From NCBI GenBank assembly GCA_016617855.1, contig JAECUM010009382.1, positions 1 through 64,000 on the forward strand: a DNA stretch of 64,000 bases, written 5' to 3'. The position numbers and the translations under genes were made by a program. This document shows, one piece after another, positions 43,690 through 58,161 of this stretch; position 1 is the first letter of the stretch; each line of letters opens with the position of its first letter. The stretch comes from Megalonaias nervosa (taxonomy: Eukaryota; Mollusca; Bivalvia; Unionida; Unionidae). The notes beneath the pieces were generated by a model. That model was given only the letters and a program-made list of their open reading frames with translations, searched no databases and was not told where the DNA came from.

Positions 43690-44750
43690 CGTACTGCAAA
43701 TCCAACGCTGGCTCAAACACGGATAATCACTGTGGCTGCTGTTGAGCTCGTCTGGATACTCCAGGTCAACTTCACAAAAGTATCCGATATAATTGTTACT
43801 GTCGTTTTTGTAAATGTTAATACTCTTGGGATTCACCCACTGAAAACTGCCAAAAGGCATGGGCTGCATCATTGCTAATTCTTAAAAGTTATTGGGGTGA
43901 GTATACTTGCCGTAACTATTTGGGACCGTTGGGTCATATCAGTCCACGTTTGGGTTGTGGGGACACTCAAAGCACTGACTCGACATAGAAATAGATCCAC
44001 GAATACCGTTCAGTAATCAGATGCTAATCTATGTCGGTGAGTAATTCCAGCTTTACGTTTGTCTTTGACATGTTGCGGATTATGCCTATTAGCGCCTTTG
44101 ATGCTGCGGAAACTTCGTGCATGATCAGGTGATCATCATACCCATGCATGTTATGAAGTAGCAAATGGTGTTTTACTTTAATTGGGTATATTTATAACTG
44201 TAAATTGCACGAGCTGTGTGTGGTCCCTCTATACATGACAGTAATGTGATAGTGATCGCGCACCTTTTTGTTAGTGGAACTAAAACAGCGATCACTTATC
44301 TAACAATGAGTGGCTGCTAAAACCTCGCCAATTTTATCATCAATCATAATCAAAGCTGTTGCCTAATGAATTTCGCCGTAACCGCAAGAGATTAATAAAC
44401 ACCTCAACTAGGTCCTTTAAGCGATAAGACCATGGTGACTCAGATTGTCCGTCTCATCTGACTGAAGGATAACAAAACTCGCATGGGACTTGTTTATCGT
44501 CTTACGTGGTGTTCGAACGCTTCTCACTGGAATGTTTAAGCATTCGAAGTTCGCATAGATGATATCCGGTACTTTCATTATTCGTTGCACTGCTGTAATT
44601 TCAGAATGTTTTACCAGGTTCTGGCATGATCCTGCGCGCTGCGGCTTTTCACTGATTCCACCGTAGTAAAGGCTATGCTCATCAGGTAACCTTTTGGTAC
44701 TACAAACATGCATGCGACACCTGCATAGAAATGTCTTCCTCTCGTACTTA
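43690..44750 (-). pseudogene. Canonical Polinton family-B DNA polymerase remnant (element 2)
   Basis: Readable landmarks in order are a Cys/His region; the exonuclease I motif VPDIIYANFECL (the catalytic Asp is now Asn); a zinc-finger-like KVRDHYHITVMYRGTTHSSC; exonuclease II LLLHNMHGYDDHLIM; a degraded motif A area ending in AMMQPMPFGSFQWVN; and IGYFCEVDLEYPDEL. These are characteristic of the protein-primed polymerases of Polintons. The part after motif A is missing, and the ATPase follows almost at once, so a deletion is likely. Confidence 0.8.
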
Positions 44751-44760
44751 CTATGCCTGT

Positions 44761-47443
44761 ATATTTTTCGTTCCGAATATTTGATTCATGCGTAAATGTA
44801 TAAGTACAGCATCAACCTTTAGCTGCTTCAAATCCAACAATCCCAAATGTTTGGGATTGTTTACATATTTCAGCAATGGATTTTGTGAAAAGGGGTTCAG
44901 AAATCTCGCCCACTGGGATACCATTATATTAATACTGAAAGTATCTTTCTAACTGTGAAGATCCTTGCTATATTCAATATCACTGGCTGCGTCCTGAGCG
45001 TTAGATTCACTCTCTGGCGACTCAACTACAGTTGACGGTTTTAAATTTTCTTGAACAATATAAAATATTGACTTTTTACACTTTTTATTACAGTCTGCGC
45101 TAGTCTCGGTCGTTGTGCATCCAAGATAATTCATAAGTTAATTAATTTATCAAGATTCTCCGGATACGTATTTGAAAAAGCATACCTATTTTGAGCTTCT
45201 GTGACAAACCTGTTGTGCTCGTTTAAGTGAAAAAGTGATTTTGGAAAACACCATTATTTTGGTAGCATGATGCCAACATTAGATATGTTCATAAAGTCTT
45301 TCAAAATACTATACTCATCAGTTTGCGAACCTTTCGCCATAACAACATATGCCATAATAACTGAAATAAAAGGAAAGATTTCTGCTTCAGTTATGCTTGT
45401 CTAAAAGTACATTTGAGATTATAGGCATGCAACGGTCAAACTAATATACTTAGTCTATGTCAGTTAGAGCGGTTGGAATACAACCATAGATTAGCCCCAA
45501 GCATGCCAAATAATAGACTAAAAGACCTAGAGGTTATTCAAGCAAAGTATGCCCTAAAGATAGATGCTTGTCTCGTAGTTGACATCGACAATACATCATC
45601 AGATTAACTTTCATTTTTCACGTACAAGCAACTCGATCACAGACATTCCCTCATTAAGAAATGAATTATTTTCTGCCATCAGCAGTATAACATGGTAACT
45701 ATCCAGACCACTGCGCACACTTAGCAAGTAAATGAAAAGCTCACATTTAAAGTAGGAGGCTGATAGAAATAAATGTGCACTCTCTCCATATTAAGCCAAA
45801 ATGAAAGTTACACAGTTTTGAATTACTATTTAATGGCTTATTATATACATATACATACATAATTCCATTTACTAGAAAGAGTACATAGTTTTGGAACAAT
45901 AATTTTAGGTCTATGAATATATTTGCAAGCACCAAGGCCAGTATAATAATTTGAGTAGCTTTCATACTGACGAGTATAGGTTTTGTTGGCTCTTGCATAC
46001 GGACATGAATGTATATTTTCGCTTTGAGATACTGGCACCCATAAATAATACAATTCTTGATTGAGTTAATTTGCTTTTGAGAATTGAATGACACGCGAAG
46101 AACAGAATTTAACACATCCTTACAGAGAGCCAGTAACTGCTATAATAAGAAGTAACTCAGAGACCTAACATTAAAGATGTGTGCAAAAATTGATCGGTCT
46201 GCACTCATGCGCAAATGTACGTAGTAGTATGATAATAGAGGTTTTGTTGGTTACAGATCTATGTCACAGCATTCTACCCCGTATGACTTTTATCTTGAAG
46301 AGGCACCAGTGGGTAAGTTTCATGCATGGGTGTAATATAAGTACAAAATCATGTGTGGTAGAATTCTGTGATCTAGCCCAGTAAAAATATATACAAACCC
46401 ACCATTATCATACTACTTCTTTGAAATATGCATTAAATGCAAAGTGTCTTTAACATATCTACCAGCGGGTAGTGTTAAACTTTCAAACGTCAGCCAGAAC
46501 AGCAAGTGGATATTTATAGAACTGGGGGGGGGGAAGGGGCTCATTTAATGCCCCTCATTATATCTCAACAAATTTCAAATATGCATTGGATTCTGATCTT
46601 ATTCCATATATGGACATGATTGCTACCAAAATCAAGTTTTGTCAAGGTCGAATTCCGATCGTCCTTGATCGTTAAGCATGTTGCTAAAAAGACTAACGGA
46701 ATGCGCCGCAAATATCTAGTTAGCAACTCAAGAAGGAGCAAATTTGGAACAAAGTAAAATGTACGCTTCAGAATTCCTTTAAAACGTAATACAGCTTTGG
46801 TTTCGAGAGTGTACGTTCTGTTTTGGTTTCACAGGTCGAAGAAAGTTTGGAACATTTGTCTTTTTTAGCTTCAATAATATATTTATTTTTCACCAATATC
46901 ATCATCATCATCATCAAAGTCATGCTATTCGTCATCGTCGTAAGATACACTAATATTTTGCAGTTACATACATATCTAGAAATGTGCGACAGAGAGACTA
47001 TTTTTAAATCAATTTCACCCACTCCTCTTTGTTTCGCCATATTTATTGTAAGGAAATTTCCATGTAGAAGAGTTATTTGATTTCTTCAAAACGTATCTGC
47101 ATGAAACATCAATTCAAACCAAATGAAACATTAATATCTTCTTTCACACTTATACTTGGATACGCATTTGAAAATTTTGAACCAACGGGAAGTCTGCTTT
47201 TGTTTTGCCTGCTTCACCTGCATTTGGTACACAATTGAAAAGCTTATCATGTTGTGTTTAAAACACGAGAGGTAGGTCATTGCAACCTTGGCTTACTTTT
47301 TATTTGTGTCAACATAAGTTATAAGTAGGAATAAAATACACAAATTTGCATGACATCCAACATCATCTAGAAAACTGAGCTACAAGAGGTAGAGAGTGTC
47401 TGGCATATGTTGCCAAAACAATTAAGATTGTTGTATATATCGA

Positions 47444-47482
<39 letters not shown>

Positions 47483-47889
47483 CTACAGTATAAACTACAA
47501 ATGACTTCGTTTATCTATTACACTAAGTATTACAGGTCAAAAACTGATTTCCCTACAGAAGCTACATAAACAATCTCATCCCATCATACCTTAGAGCATC
47601 TTGAGGTCTACTTCTGCGTCTCAGACTACATATTTGTGCATATGTAATTTTTATTATATGCAATTGAGCATATACTGTATACATAATGCATACAGTATAT
47701 GCATTATGTATTCCGCAAACTTTGCTCTTAGTTGCAATCACTGTCAGAAACCTCCTATATCTAAATCATTGCAAAGATACCTAGTCTTCAGCTAGGATAA
47801 GTGTAGAATCATCTGCATACTGACTTATTGGATATTCAGAGTTATTAAAATCTCTTCCATTTATACAATTTTATGGCAGCACGTAACAA
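44761..47889. other. No gene seen
   Basis: The first few hundred bases may still contain N-terminal polymerase sequence of element 2, but I could not read it reliably. (GA)n lies at about 47,451-47,479, an (ATC)n at 46,903-46,917, and a perfect 13-bp-stem palindrome (GCATATACTGTAT) at 47,667-47,704. The 122-codon frame at 45,747-46,115 has no supporting motif. Confidence 0.45.
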
Positions 47890-48510
47890 TTCCTCACCTA
47901 TAATAAATAAGGTGAGATGGAGTCACCCTGTCTGAAACCCTGCACAGTGAGGAAGATTGTGAATACTGAACATGATTTAATACACAACATAATATGGCAT
48001 GATACAAAGTTTTAAACAATTTAGGATAGATGGTCCGAGTCCAAAATATTTCTGCACTTAATGGCCATTCTTTAAGAATCAAAATTGTTTTCAAAGTCAT
48101 GTGGGAAAAGTATCTTCCTCTTCTATTTTTCAATCATATTGTAAATGACAAATACACATTCCTACATATATGCAATTTTTATTATATGTAATTGAGTCTG
48201 CTTTATTAGTTTAGGCAACAGATTTTAAATTCTGTTCCTTAAGGCTGATGAGGCACTTTTGAGACCAACATTCAAAAGTGATATTGGTCTTCATTTTTGT
48301 TTAGAAAAAGAACTGATTTTCCGTCTTTTGGAATACATGTAACAATTCCTTGTTTTGTGCAGCTGAGAAATAATCATTTTCATGTGCATTAATCAGAACT
48401 GTTACTATAAAAGGCCGAAAATCTGATGAAAATAAATTACAGAAATCACTACTAAAACCATCTGAACCAGGTGATTTTCCATTTCTATATCTTTCAATGC
48501 TGAGAATCAA
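47890..48510 (-). pseudogene. Degraded L1/Tx1-like LINE reverse transcriptase
   Basis: Readable in order are YRNGKSPGSDGFSSDFCNLF, GIVTCIPKDGKS, a weak segment with stops, and GFRQGDSISPYLI, which is the RQGDxISPYLF block of L1/Tx1-type reverse transcriptases. Frames shift repeatedly, and the catalytic YxDD is not found because the element stops at about 47,890. It is a different LINE type from the one at 28-29 kb. Confidence 0.7.
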
Positions 48511-50332
48511 TATGGTCGCAAATGTAGACGTTCAAGTTATTCCGTCTTCTGAACGTTACTTATGTCTGAATCAAAGAGATTATCAGTCACCCATCACAAG
48601 ATTTCTAGATGAATACAGAATTTTAAAGAAAGACATTTGCTCTCAAAGACTGGTGCTTAGATCATTTATACCCACTGACAAAATGTATTTTAGGTGAAAT
48701 TATTTGTAATGCATCTTTTTCCAAGCTGCAAAAATTTGCTGATTTTTTTCCATATACTTTTCAGGTAGCTTTTGTTCTCAGTATAACACATTTGATGTTG
48801 TTCCTTCAAGAATTCCGTTTAGTCTTTTTTCCAGATTTTACCATATTTATCATCAGAATCGTCACTGTCTTATCTTTTTCTTCTGTATTTCCTCCATAAT
48901 TTTCTTGACAATTCATGTTTCTTTTAAAAGATAAATAACATACAGGTTTCTCCCATGTATCATTATTTTAAGTTTCCCAGAATAATTTATTATCAACAGA
49001 GAAATGTATGGTGTCTAAAAATTTTATTTTGATCATCTGCCTCAAGGATATCATATAGCATTTAACTGTATTCAGGATCATTTAACAGACTGTTGTCTAA
49101 TATCAAATGACACTTACGGTCATCTCAACATTCTATTCTCTCCAACTTGGTATCTTGTTATGGAGCATGATTTTATCTACTTGGTTTTGGTGAAGGCATC
49201 TACAAAACTGCAATGAATGCCGCCTTTTCGGTTAGCTTTATTAACATTTTTCTGAGGAATTTAGCTCTCAGACATTTTAGCTGGTATCAGTGGATTATCT
49301 GATTGGTAGATATCTTTGATTTGATCACACTGGCTGTTAAAGGATTTTCAATAAATTAGTACCATTAGGTGAACATGAAATAAAGATGCATTCGGAGGTA
49401 AAGTGGAGTAAATTATTTTCATTTTCTATGTCATATACATTCAATTTTGTTTGAATTACTTCCGTTTTGTTTGTGATACTGACATTGAATATAAAGATAT
49501 CTTTCTAGAGTTCAAGCCATTTAATCCAAGTCCCCTTTCACTTTACTTCTGATACCATGTGGCCTGGGTATTCATTTCTTGAAGACAGGCAGTGTTATTC
49601 AATAAGTGTTTCCAAGTCCAAGAAAAACAGCTATTTATTTTGCAAAGGAAAATAATTATTTTGCAACAAAGGTATCAATATTGTCTGAGATTGCAAAATG
49701 GAGCTGAAACATTCACCGTCACCTCCTGTTATCCGACCTGCATTTTGAACCCTGCCATGAATCTTTGTAAATGTCACTGAAATAGCAAACGTGACAAGTA
49801 AAAATGTCAAATTTAATGTTATTGGAAGTCTGCAAAGCATTTGTGAAGTGTGTGCTATAGACAATAAATTGGTTTACATTGCAAAGAAGACCAAAAATGC
49901 AATGTTCAAGTAATATTTTTTTGACACCACCAGATCTGTATATTCTATAAAGTAGTTTGCCATTTCTTCAAGCACTTTTGCTGCCAATTCTTTTAGCTTG
50001 TGCAGGTGATCCTTGCTATTACAAACAGGTACATTTAGTTTGATCAACAATTCCACCCTGAATCTCCTAATGGTAGAAAATCTTTAAAATAATTCATACA
50101 TTAGTATGTTCTTGAGCCCTGTTCGAGTTTTTGTATTTAACTCCCTGCAGTTTATCCTCACTCATTTCAAACTTCTATTAAGGTTTAGACCTTTCAAATG
50201 GAGAATAACTACTATGGGAAATTTGACTTAAGCATGCAGTCGTAGAATCACCGTACATCAACTCATGTCTGTCAAGTTACTTTTGCTTACTTCTTTTCAA
50301 AATCTTCTTGATCTATTTCAACAAAATTTATA
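48511..50332. other. No gene seen
   Basis: May include more 5' sequence of the degraded LINE, in the minus direction, up to about 49.2 kb, but no motif is readable. The rest is AT-rich with short frames and contains the presumed 3' flank of the serine-protease gene. Confidence 0.4.
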
Positions 50333-52774
50333 TTAGGTATTTTCCATAGAATTCATTTCCTCATCCAAATCAACGTAATTGAATATTTCCTGCCAAAGAG
50401 TCGGAGCTCTTTTCTGCATATCTTCAGAGACTGCTGTCATGGAAACAGCCTGCTCAATAAGAAAGCTAGAAGGAATACCAATTTTTTTTTCTTGTCTGCA
50501 TTTGTCATCATAGTACCAACCTGGATACCCATGCAGCAGCATCAGAACAACATAAGCTTCACCATTATTTGGGCAGATCCAAAACCCTGGGGATCCTGAT
50601 GCACCTTTGTCAAATGAGCAGTGCAAAAGAACTCGCTCTGGATCATCAATACCAACAAACCCATCTTCATTAACATGCTGAACACTCCATTCCTTGGCAG
50701 CTGTTATCTCATGTGCTGTAAGTACAACATAGTTGTATTTGTCTGTCTTTTTTATATCAGCTCTTGAATGACCAATTAAGTGTCCATGACCTGCATCCTT
50801 GAGCAACTTAGTAAATTTGGTCAAAGGTGGGGGGTAGACCCTAGTATCAGCTTTGAGCTTAAGAATAGCTGTATCGAGATTATCACTAGCATATACTACT
50901 TCAGGTTCAAAGTGAAATATGAGGTTCCGATCACTTGTTCGAGAATTCCTTTCATAGGAGAAATCTATAAATACATTGATCTTATTCAACTGATGATTTG
51001 GAGAGACCTGCGTCTGCTGTTGCAGTGGAACTGGGGCTGAAAAAGTATGATTACACCTGTTAGGTCAAGGTAGCAAACATTTCTGACTTCATAAAAACAT
51101 TCACTACAGGTCATCTAAAGATGAATAAAAACAAAAATATCAATTGACATTTGTTTTAATCGTGTAAACAAGGTTTCTGTGAAAGATCAGTACAAAGCAA
51201 AAATGTAACAACAAGGGTACTGCAACTTGCACTATATTATACACCTGCCTCATTGTTAATAGTTCCCTGTGTTTGCAGTAACATAGTAAAATTGGCTTGG
51301 TATATTATTCACTAATAGGTCTCAAAGATGTTAACTTTTAGGGCAAAGCATGTGGCCCTAAACTGAACATAGTGTGTAGAAACCATTATTTTCTTATTTG
51401 ACTTACAATGACCTTGACCTTTGGATCCCAATATTTATTTGTTTCTGTCTCTCCTTAAGTGCTACAGCCCCACAGTGATTGGTCCAGGAACCTGATCTAC
51501 AACAAAAGTTATTGTGCAAACTAATTTTTCTTTGAGTCACAACTAAATTTGCCTCTGCTCTTTTGACCCCCAAATCATCACTTCTCTTAATTTAGGTCAA
51601 ACTTGCCACGAACCATGGTAAAGGTAAATGGTCTGGAACTAAAGTTATTATGTGAAAACTATTTATTTCTTTTCAGTTACTGGAGCCTTGACCTGTTGAT
51701 GCCTGCACCAATAGGCTTCTTTATTACCCAATGTAGCTTTGTTATGAAGCACAGACCCTGGCCAGTGATGCTCCTTTTATACGGGAATGACAGCTGGTAC
51801 ATCAACAGACCTGCTAACCCTGACAAGTCCATCTCAGTAAGGCAGTTGATTTTTTTCCGTAAGATTGACTCGTTTTCAGTAAGATGTAACAAGATATCAA
51901 TAACTTCTACTGTAAAGCTGGAAAACGTAATCAAAATTCGATGCAGCTACAATAAACATTATGTTCTACTAAGTACGCGTAGACTTTATTTATTGACAGT
52001 TTTCTAGAAGCTTATTTTCCCTTTCGTCTTAAACATGCATTGCCTTCTGGATGCCATTTTTAAAAATTCTACAGTTTTGATCATGCAGATGCTTCGCGTG
52101 AACAAACAGGTGCAGTTTAAAGCATCTGGGGTGCTGCTGTAAAGTTAGTCTAGTTCCCTGACTAATTTCACTAATTCGAAGGTGAAACCTGGATCTAAAT
52201 CAAACACGGATGAACCAATTAACCGGAATTTTTTGGCAACAATCATTTTTCCGTAGTTTTTGCTTGTATGCCATAAGTCTGTATTTTAAGGATAATTTTT
52301 GTAAGATTTATGGCAAAATCGTAAGGGTTGACAGGTCTGTATCAATCAGGTTGTTCGCACATGACTTGTCTTTTTTAATTATTCACTATGGTCAGCCATT
52401 TGATCAGATTCAACTATAAATGGGCCACCTACTTAATGGTAGACTGGTCCAACAGGTGACCTGTGAGATCAAAATGGCAATCAATGCTATCTCCTTAAAA
52501 TAACCATCTGAGGTCATCGTTTCCAAGATTGTACAACATCAAAGCAAGGATCCTTACACAGTCATTCATACCTTAAGATCAAGTTAACATTTGACCTATC
52601 CCAGAGAACCCTGAATACATAGACAAGATTACTGTCAACTGAACGCCCATCTTTCTCCATAAACCCTTTGACCTAGGGTATGCTATTACCAAGGACAAGT
52701 TTTGGCTCCATAATGTGTGCTACAACTTTAGCAAGATGACTGCCAGTTTTGTTTTTGTTCTTAATTCCAACATA

Positions 52775-52815
<41 letters not shown>

Positions 52816-55800
52816 GTATATAGTATGTATGCTGTATCAATGATATACCATGAGATGTATAAATTTTTCACTAAAAGGAAACAGGGCTTGACAAGTTTCT
52901 TTTTAATGAAAAATTTATATGAGTGGCATATCGCTGATACAGTGGACATACTATACATATATTTTATTTAAATCACATGCAAATACACGTATTTGCCTTT
53001 TGAACAGAGTTATGATATGCTCCAGGCAATTGTATATTGACCGAGTCAATGAACTCCTCACATCCCTGTGTGTCCACTATAAAATGTAGTTCTATGCATT
53101 TTCTTGTTGTTCGCAATCACTTCTGCAAATTGATAAGTTGATTGTTTTCTTTTTGAGTCTCTATTTTTATTCACATTTATTAAATCAATATATGACACAC
53201 TTATGATTTAAACAATGAAAGGTGATTTTTATGAAGAAAGTAGTGCACTACAAAAATGGTTAGCTTTTTGTACATGAACATGAACTCTCAGGCATTCACT
53301 TTCTGGCGTATGGAAATTAGTGTGGAATAGAAACTAAGCAAAATGATGAACCAGCAAGAGGTAATTATAATATTTTAATATATTTACGTTGATCTTAGTC
53401 ATTATTCTGCTAATTAATATTTCTGAAAACTATAAAATATTCTCGATCGATCGATCAATCGATCGATGGACGGTTTGACTTAACTTTACCATCATTCATA
53501 GGTCCAGAGACAACATCATATCACACAAGCAAAAATCCTCAACACTCGTATTTTTGGGGATTTTCACATGTATCTAGCTATGATAATCCAGAAAGAGAGA
53601 GAGAGAGAGGTTTAAGAGCAACAGCATCAGTGCATTAAATACGTTAAGAGTATATGTACCTCGTAATTGACAAATTTAACTTACGGTATTGACAGGCTAT
53701 TGAAACTATGTATCATTGATATCATGAGTGACTGTAAATAGATCCCAAGGAAAGCATAAACATACGGTTACAACGAACCATATTCTTGTAGGTTACTTGG
53801 TGCAAGTCCAGTTTTAATGTTTTCATCCAGTGCAATTTGTTTTTCTCCTCACTCCAGATTTTGCATATTTTTTCCCTTATGCACGAGAGGGAGAGGGGAA
53901 TGGAATAAAGGATTCCGATGAAATTGTGTACCATTTTCATACCATTTAGAAAACAGGGACTATTAATACTTGTTATCATTATTTTCATATTTCATTTATG
54001 ATTAATGAGTAGAAATTCATAACTGATCTACATGCCTGCAGTTGAAAGAATGTTTATATATTCGTATTATTGCGCCATGGGCAGATCACAATTTGATATA
54101 CCAATAGTAATGGTATATCAATTTGCTTTATACCAACACTTTAAAAGCCATGTTATTTTTAATGTATGTGGTATATAGATATATAGATATATATACCATT
54201 ATATATATTATATCGTTATCACTCGTCGATTTCTAGGTCTATAAAGATATTTTCAAGCATCCGAAACAAGTTGAAATAAACTAGTTGAAACATGATAAAT
54301 TTAAAGATCTAATTCCTGTAGAAACAGCCATGTAAAGTTTTGCAAACGCAACGGTTTTTGTGTTTTATTTGTTTGTCTTGTCTATCTTTTGTATTTGCCT
54401 TTGAAAAAGACTCATTAAGAGTCGAAAGCGCTCAGGCTAGTTAGATACTAGTTTTGCACTGTTCATTGTCAGTTTATTGCAGTTATAGTTATATATATAT
54501 ATATATATATACCACATACATTAAAAAATAACATGCATTTAAAGTGTTGGTATAAAGCAATTTCATATACCAATACTATTGGTATATCAAATTGTGATTC
54601 ACCCACGGCGCAATAATACGCATATATAAACATTCTCGCAAGCGTCTGCAGTTGATTCTAGATCAATGATCAATTTCCATACATTAGTCACTAGTGTTGT
54701 ACAAAAAATAACGATGAAAAGTATTAATAATCCCCGTTTTCTAAATTAATTTAATATGGTACACATTTTCATCACAATCCTTTCTGCTTTCTATTCTCCC
54801 CTCCCCTCTCATGCATAACGGACAAACTGAGCAGAAATGTTGAATGAGAAAGAAAAGGAATTTGGGCTGGATTAAAACCTTGAAATAGAAATTACACCAA
54901 GTAACCTACAAGAATATGGTTCGTCCTAACGATACGTGTGCACTTTCCTTGGGATTCATTTACAGTGTTTGTCAATGATACAATGTTGCAAACCAGTAAA
55001 TTCCTCGGTTACGTGGTACACATACTGTGATATATTTAATGTTATGTTGGGGTTTTTTTTGTTTTTTCTTAAACATACCATAATGTTCTAAAAAATCGAT
55101 TATTATTATTTAAATATGAAAATGTCCAAAGGCCTCTCTCTCTCTCTCTCTCTCTACCATCGACGCAGGATACGGGCTAAAATCTATGAAATGGCAAACG
55201 TAGAGGATTTTCGTTTCTCATCCCACGATATCTCTGGACTTCTGAATGATGGTAAAAGTTAAGTCAAACCAACCAAAGGATGAGAGAGAGAGACAGAGAC
55301 AGACAGAGACAGAGACAGAGTTTTAAAGTCAAACCGACCAGAGAGAAAGAGAGAGAGAGAGAGAGTGTGTGTGTTTGTGGTCGGTTGTACGGTTGCTAAA
55401 GCAGAATAATGACTTAGATCGACTGTAAATATATTAAAATATTTTAATTACCTCTTGTTGGTTTGTCAGCTGGCTTAGTTTCTATTCCACATTAATTTCC
55501 ATGCACCGGTATCTGAATGGTGAAGCTATCCAAGTGTTGCTACTGCTCTACTTTTATCATTAAAACCATCTTTCATGTTTAAATCATAAGTGTGTATTAT
55601 ATTGAGTTAATCAATGTGGCGAAAAATAGAAACCAAGAAAAGAAAACAATCAACTTATCAATATGCAGAGGTGATTGTAAATAGCCACTAAGGCAGAGAA
55701 CTACATTTTGTAGTGGACACACTTGGGGATGTGAGGAGTTCATTCACTAGGTCAATACACGGCTGCCTGTAGTAAATCTGAACTCCATTCAAAGGGCAAA

Positions 55801-58113
55801 TATATGTATTTGTATGTGGTATAAATAGAATATATGTACAGTATGTACGCTGTATCAATGATATACTACTCATTGTATAAATTTTTCATTAAAAGGAAAC
55901 TCAGCAAGCTTCGTTTCCTTTTAATGAAAAATTTATACATCTCGTGGTATATCACTGATACAGCGTACATACTATACATATATTCTATATATATATTACT
56001 GGGCTGATAATGTTATAACTTCACTTTTCCATGTGATGCCATAGGTTTGGCTCTGAAAGACTTTCCTCTATGTGCTAAATTTAATTCACTTGCATAGACT
56101 TTGCAAAAAACATATGTTCCCACTTATAACTTTAAGAATATGGAAAACATAAAGGAATACTCTTCCATATAAAGCTAACTGTAACTCAACAGCACATATT
56201 TCATTCTCATTCCAATGTGTTTCATAGGCCACCATTTTCCTATATGATTGCAGTACAGAGAAAAGTCAAACCTGTAGGTCAATCTTTGATACTTACAATG
56301 TCATAGAGAACCCTCTATCTTACGTTAAAGACTGCCCCACCCGCCATGATAAATATCATTACTATTAACAATACACATATCTTTGGTTATAGTATAAATT
56401 TCAAATAATCAAATGATAGCCTTAACATAATAAAGGAATATAATCTTTCAAACTGATGTGAGAAAAGTACATTTAGAAATTTAAAAAATTAAGATGAGAA
56501 AAAATACTTTGACAATGTTTATAAAACAACTTTACGAGCCACTGACACATTTAATATTTATTATAAATATCTGCCATAAGAAAGGTTACAATTGGATGTC
56601 ATTGATAAACAAGCTATGAGAAAGCAAATAATATTCCCTAAAAGTTCCACCTCTGTGCATAAAAAGTTCAAAAGGCTATACAAATAAAAATGTCTGGCAC
56701 ATATGAAATATAAACAAATAAATCACAAACACTCAGAGAAACATAAAATAGTGAAGTTTTGATAACAAACTCAGAAGATAATCTATTCTATTTTAATTCT
56801 TTGGAAGTGGTGGTGGTGGTGAATCTAAGGACCTTTGCCATACCATTAAATACTTTGTATCAACTAAAATTTCTTTGATGTTGAAAGATGAGACTAGGAT
56901 TAAGTACTCAGTAAATCTAGTGTATATTTCTTTTTTGAAGCATCAACATTTTATGGTATATGGAAAATGATTTTCATGTCTGTGCTGTAAGACAAACAGG
57001 GCAATAAATCTAACAAGAATTGCTGGGGTATAGAAATAACCCACCTGCAAATCAACTTGCCCAACTCCAGAGACAAGCTCAAATTTTGTTTGGGCAATCT
57101 CAAATTTCCAAGTAACTTGCCTATGGGGAAGTTACAAAAAAAATTAAGTTTGTGTTCAACTGTTCCATTATTAATTATTAATTGAAGCCAGTTTAGACAA
57201 ATATGAAATAAATATTGCTATTCTAACTTATCAGTAACATTTTAATCATAATACCTGAATGTATCCAGGATTAGCCATGTTCAGATCCCTAAACTATCCT
57301 TGGGCACTTTGTTATCTGAATGAATATATGTTTTTATGCATGTTGCTGACTTTAGGCGAATAAGGTTTAATTGTTAGTAATATAACTTGTGAGACTTCAT
57401 TATCAGGTGTGTTTGAAAATAAAAGGCACTCATCAATAATGATTAACCACCAGGATTTCATTCAAAGCATGACCAATGAAACTAAAATGTCACACTCACA
57501 TGCTGTGTTTAAGGTGTGTTGTTTACGTTGTAATTAGTAGTAGACCGATAAGTAAATACTTCTTGATAAACAATTAAATCGATAAAAAAATAAGTGTTCT
57601 CAATCTCAAAAGTCAGCTTGTCAAATATTTTGATGCATACCATTTCAACATCACTAGATGGTAATTGTGAAATAAAATTAAGGCATATGGAGGTTAATAT
57701 TGGAAGTTACAAATATACACCAGACAAAATGAACAGTGCTTTTCCTTGATCCTATAATATGAAGTTACATATGAAGTGCTAAATAGCACCCATTAACTGG
57801 CATGCATATTCAGTATTATGATTAGTATACAAGTACACTTACTTTAGATTGTATAGTCTAATCCCATTTATTGGACAAACTTTGATTCACTAAAATCATC
57901 AAACAAATTGGATCAAAGGACAGTTCCTTGTTTGAAGCTTCTGCTTGCTTTCCTAATATCCATATGGTTTAATTAGGTGCAAGGTAACCATAATGCTACC
58001 TTTGCATTGGGTGTGTGGGTCAGCTAGTCATTATTATGGTCTTGAGGCATGCCAATGCAAATCACCTGACAGCATACTGAATCAAGGATATTTAAACTTA
58101 AAAGCATGAATTG

Positions 58114-58161
<48 letters not shown>

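Larger units (their letters stand above)
40690..44760 (-). mobile_element. Decayed Polinton-type element (element 2)
   Basis: On the minus strand, in transcriptional order, are remnants of a canonical Polinton DNA polymerase (44,750-43,690), packaging ATPase (43,651-43,030), a homologue of the Q-rich protein (43,020-41,920), penton (41,856-41,131) and pVI-like protein (41,110-40,700). All carry multiple stops and frameshifts. No capsid, protease, integrase or phospholipase remnant was recognised. It is oriented opposite to element 1 and clearly older. Confidence 0.85.
52795..55995. mobile_element. 3.2-kb foldback element in the protease intron
   Basis: The left arm (about 52,795-54,178) is the diverged reverse complement of the right arm (about 54,506-55,995). 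Corresponding blocks can be followed in order: the ends with GTATGTATGCTGTATCA, AATCAACTTATCAAT, AACTACATTTTATAGTGG-like sequence, TTAATATATTTAC, CACCAAGTAACCTACA, and the inner ATATACCAATA and TTTATACCAACACTTTAAA. The spacer is about 330 bp. No transposase is seen, so it is a non-autonomous foldback transposon or a nested pair of repeats. Confidence 0.8.

Noticed and set aside
45747..46115. 122-codon minus-strand frame
   Set aside because: No motif, no splice or start context, and AT-rich composition.
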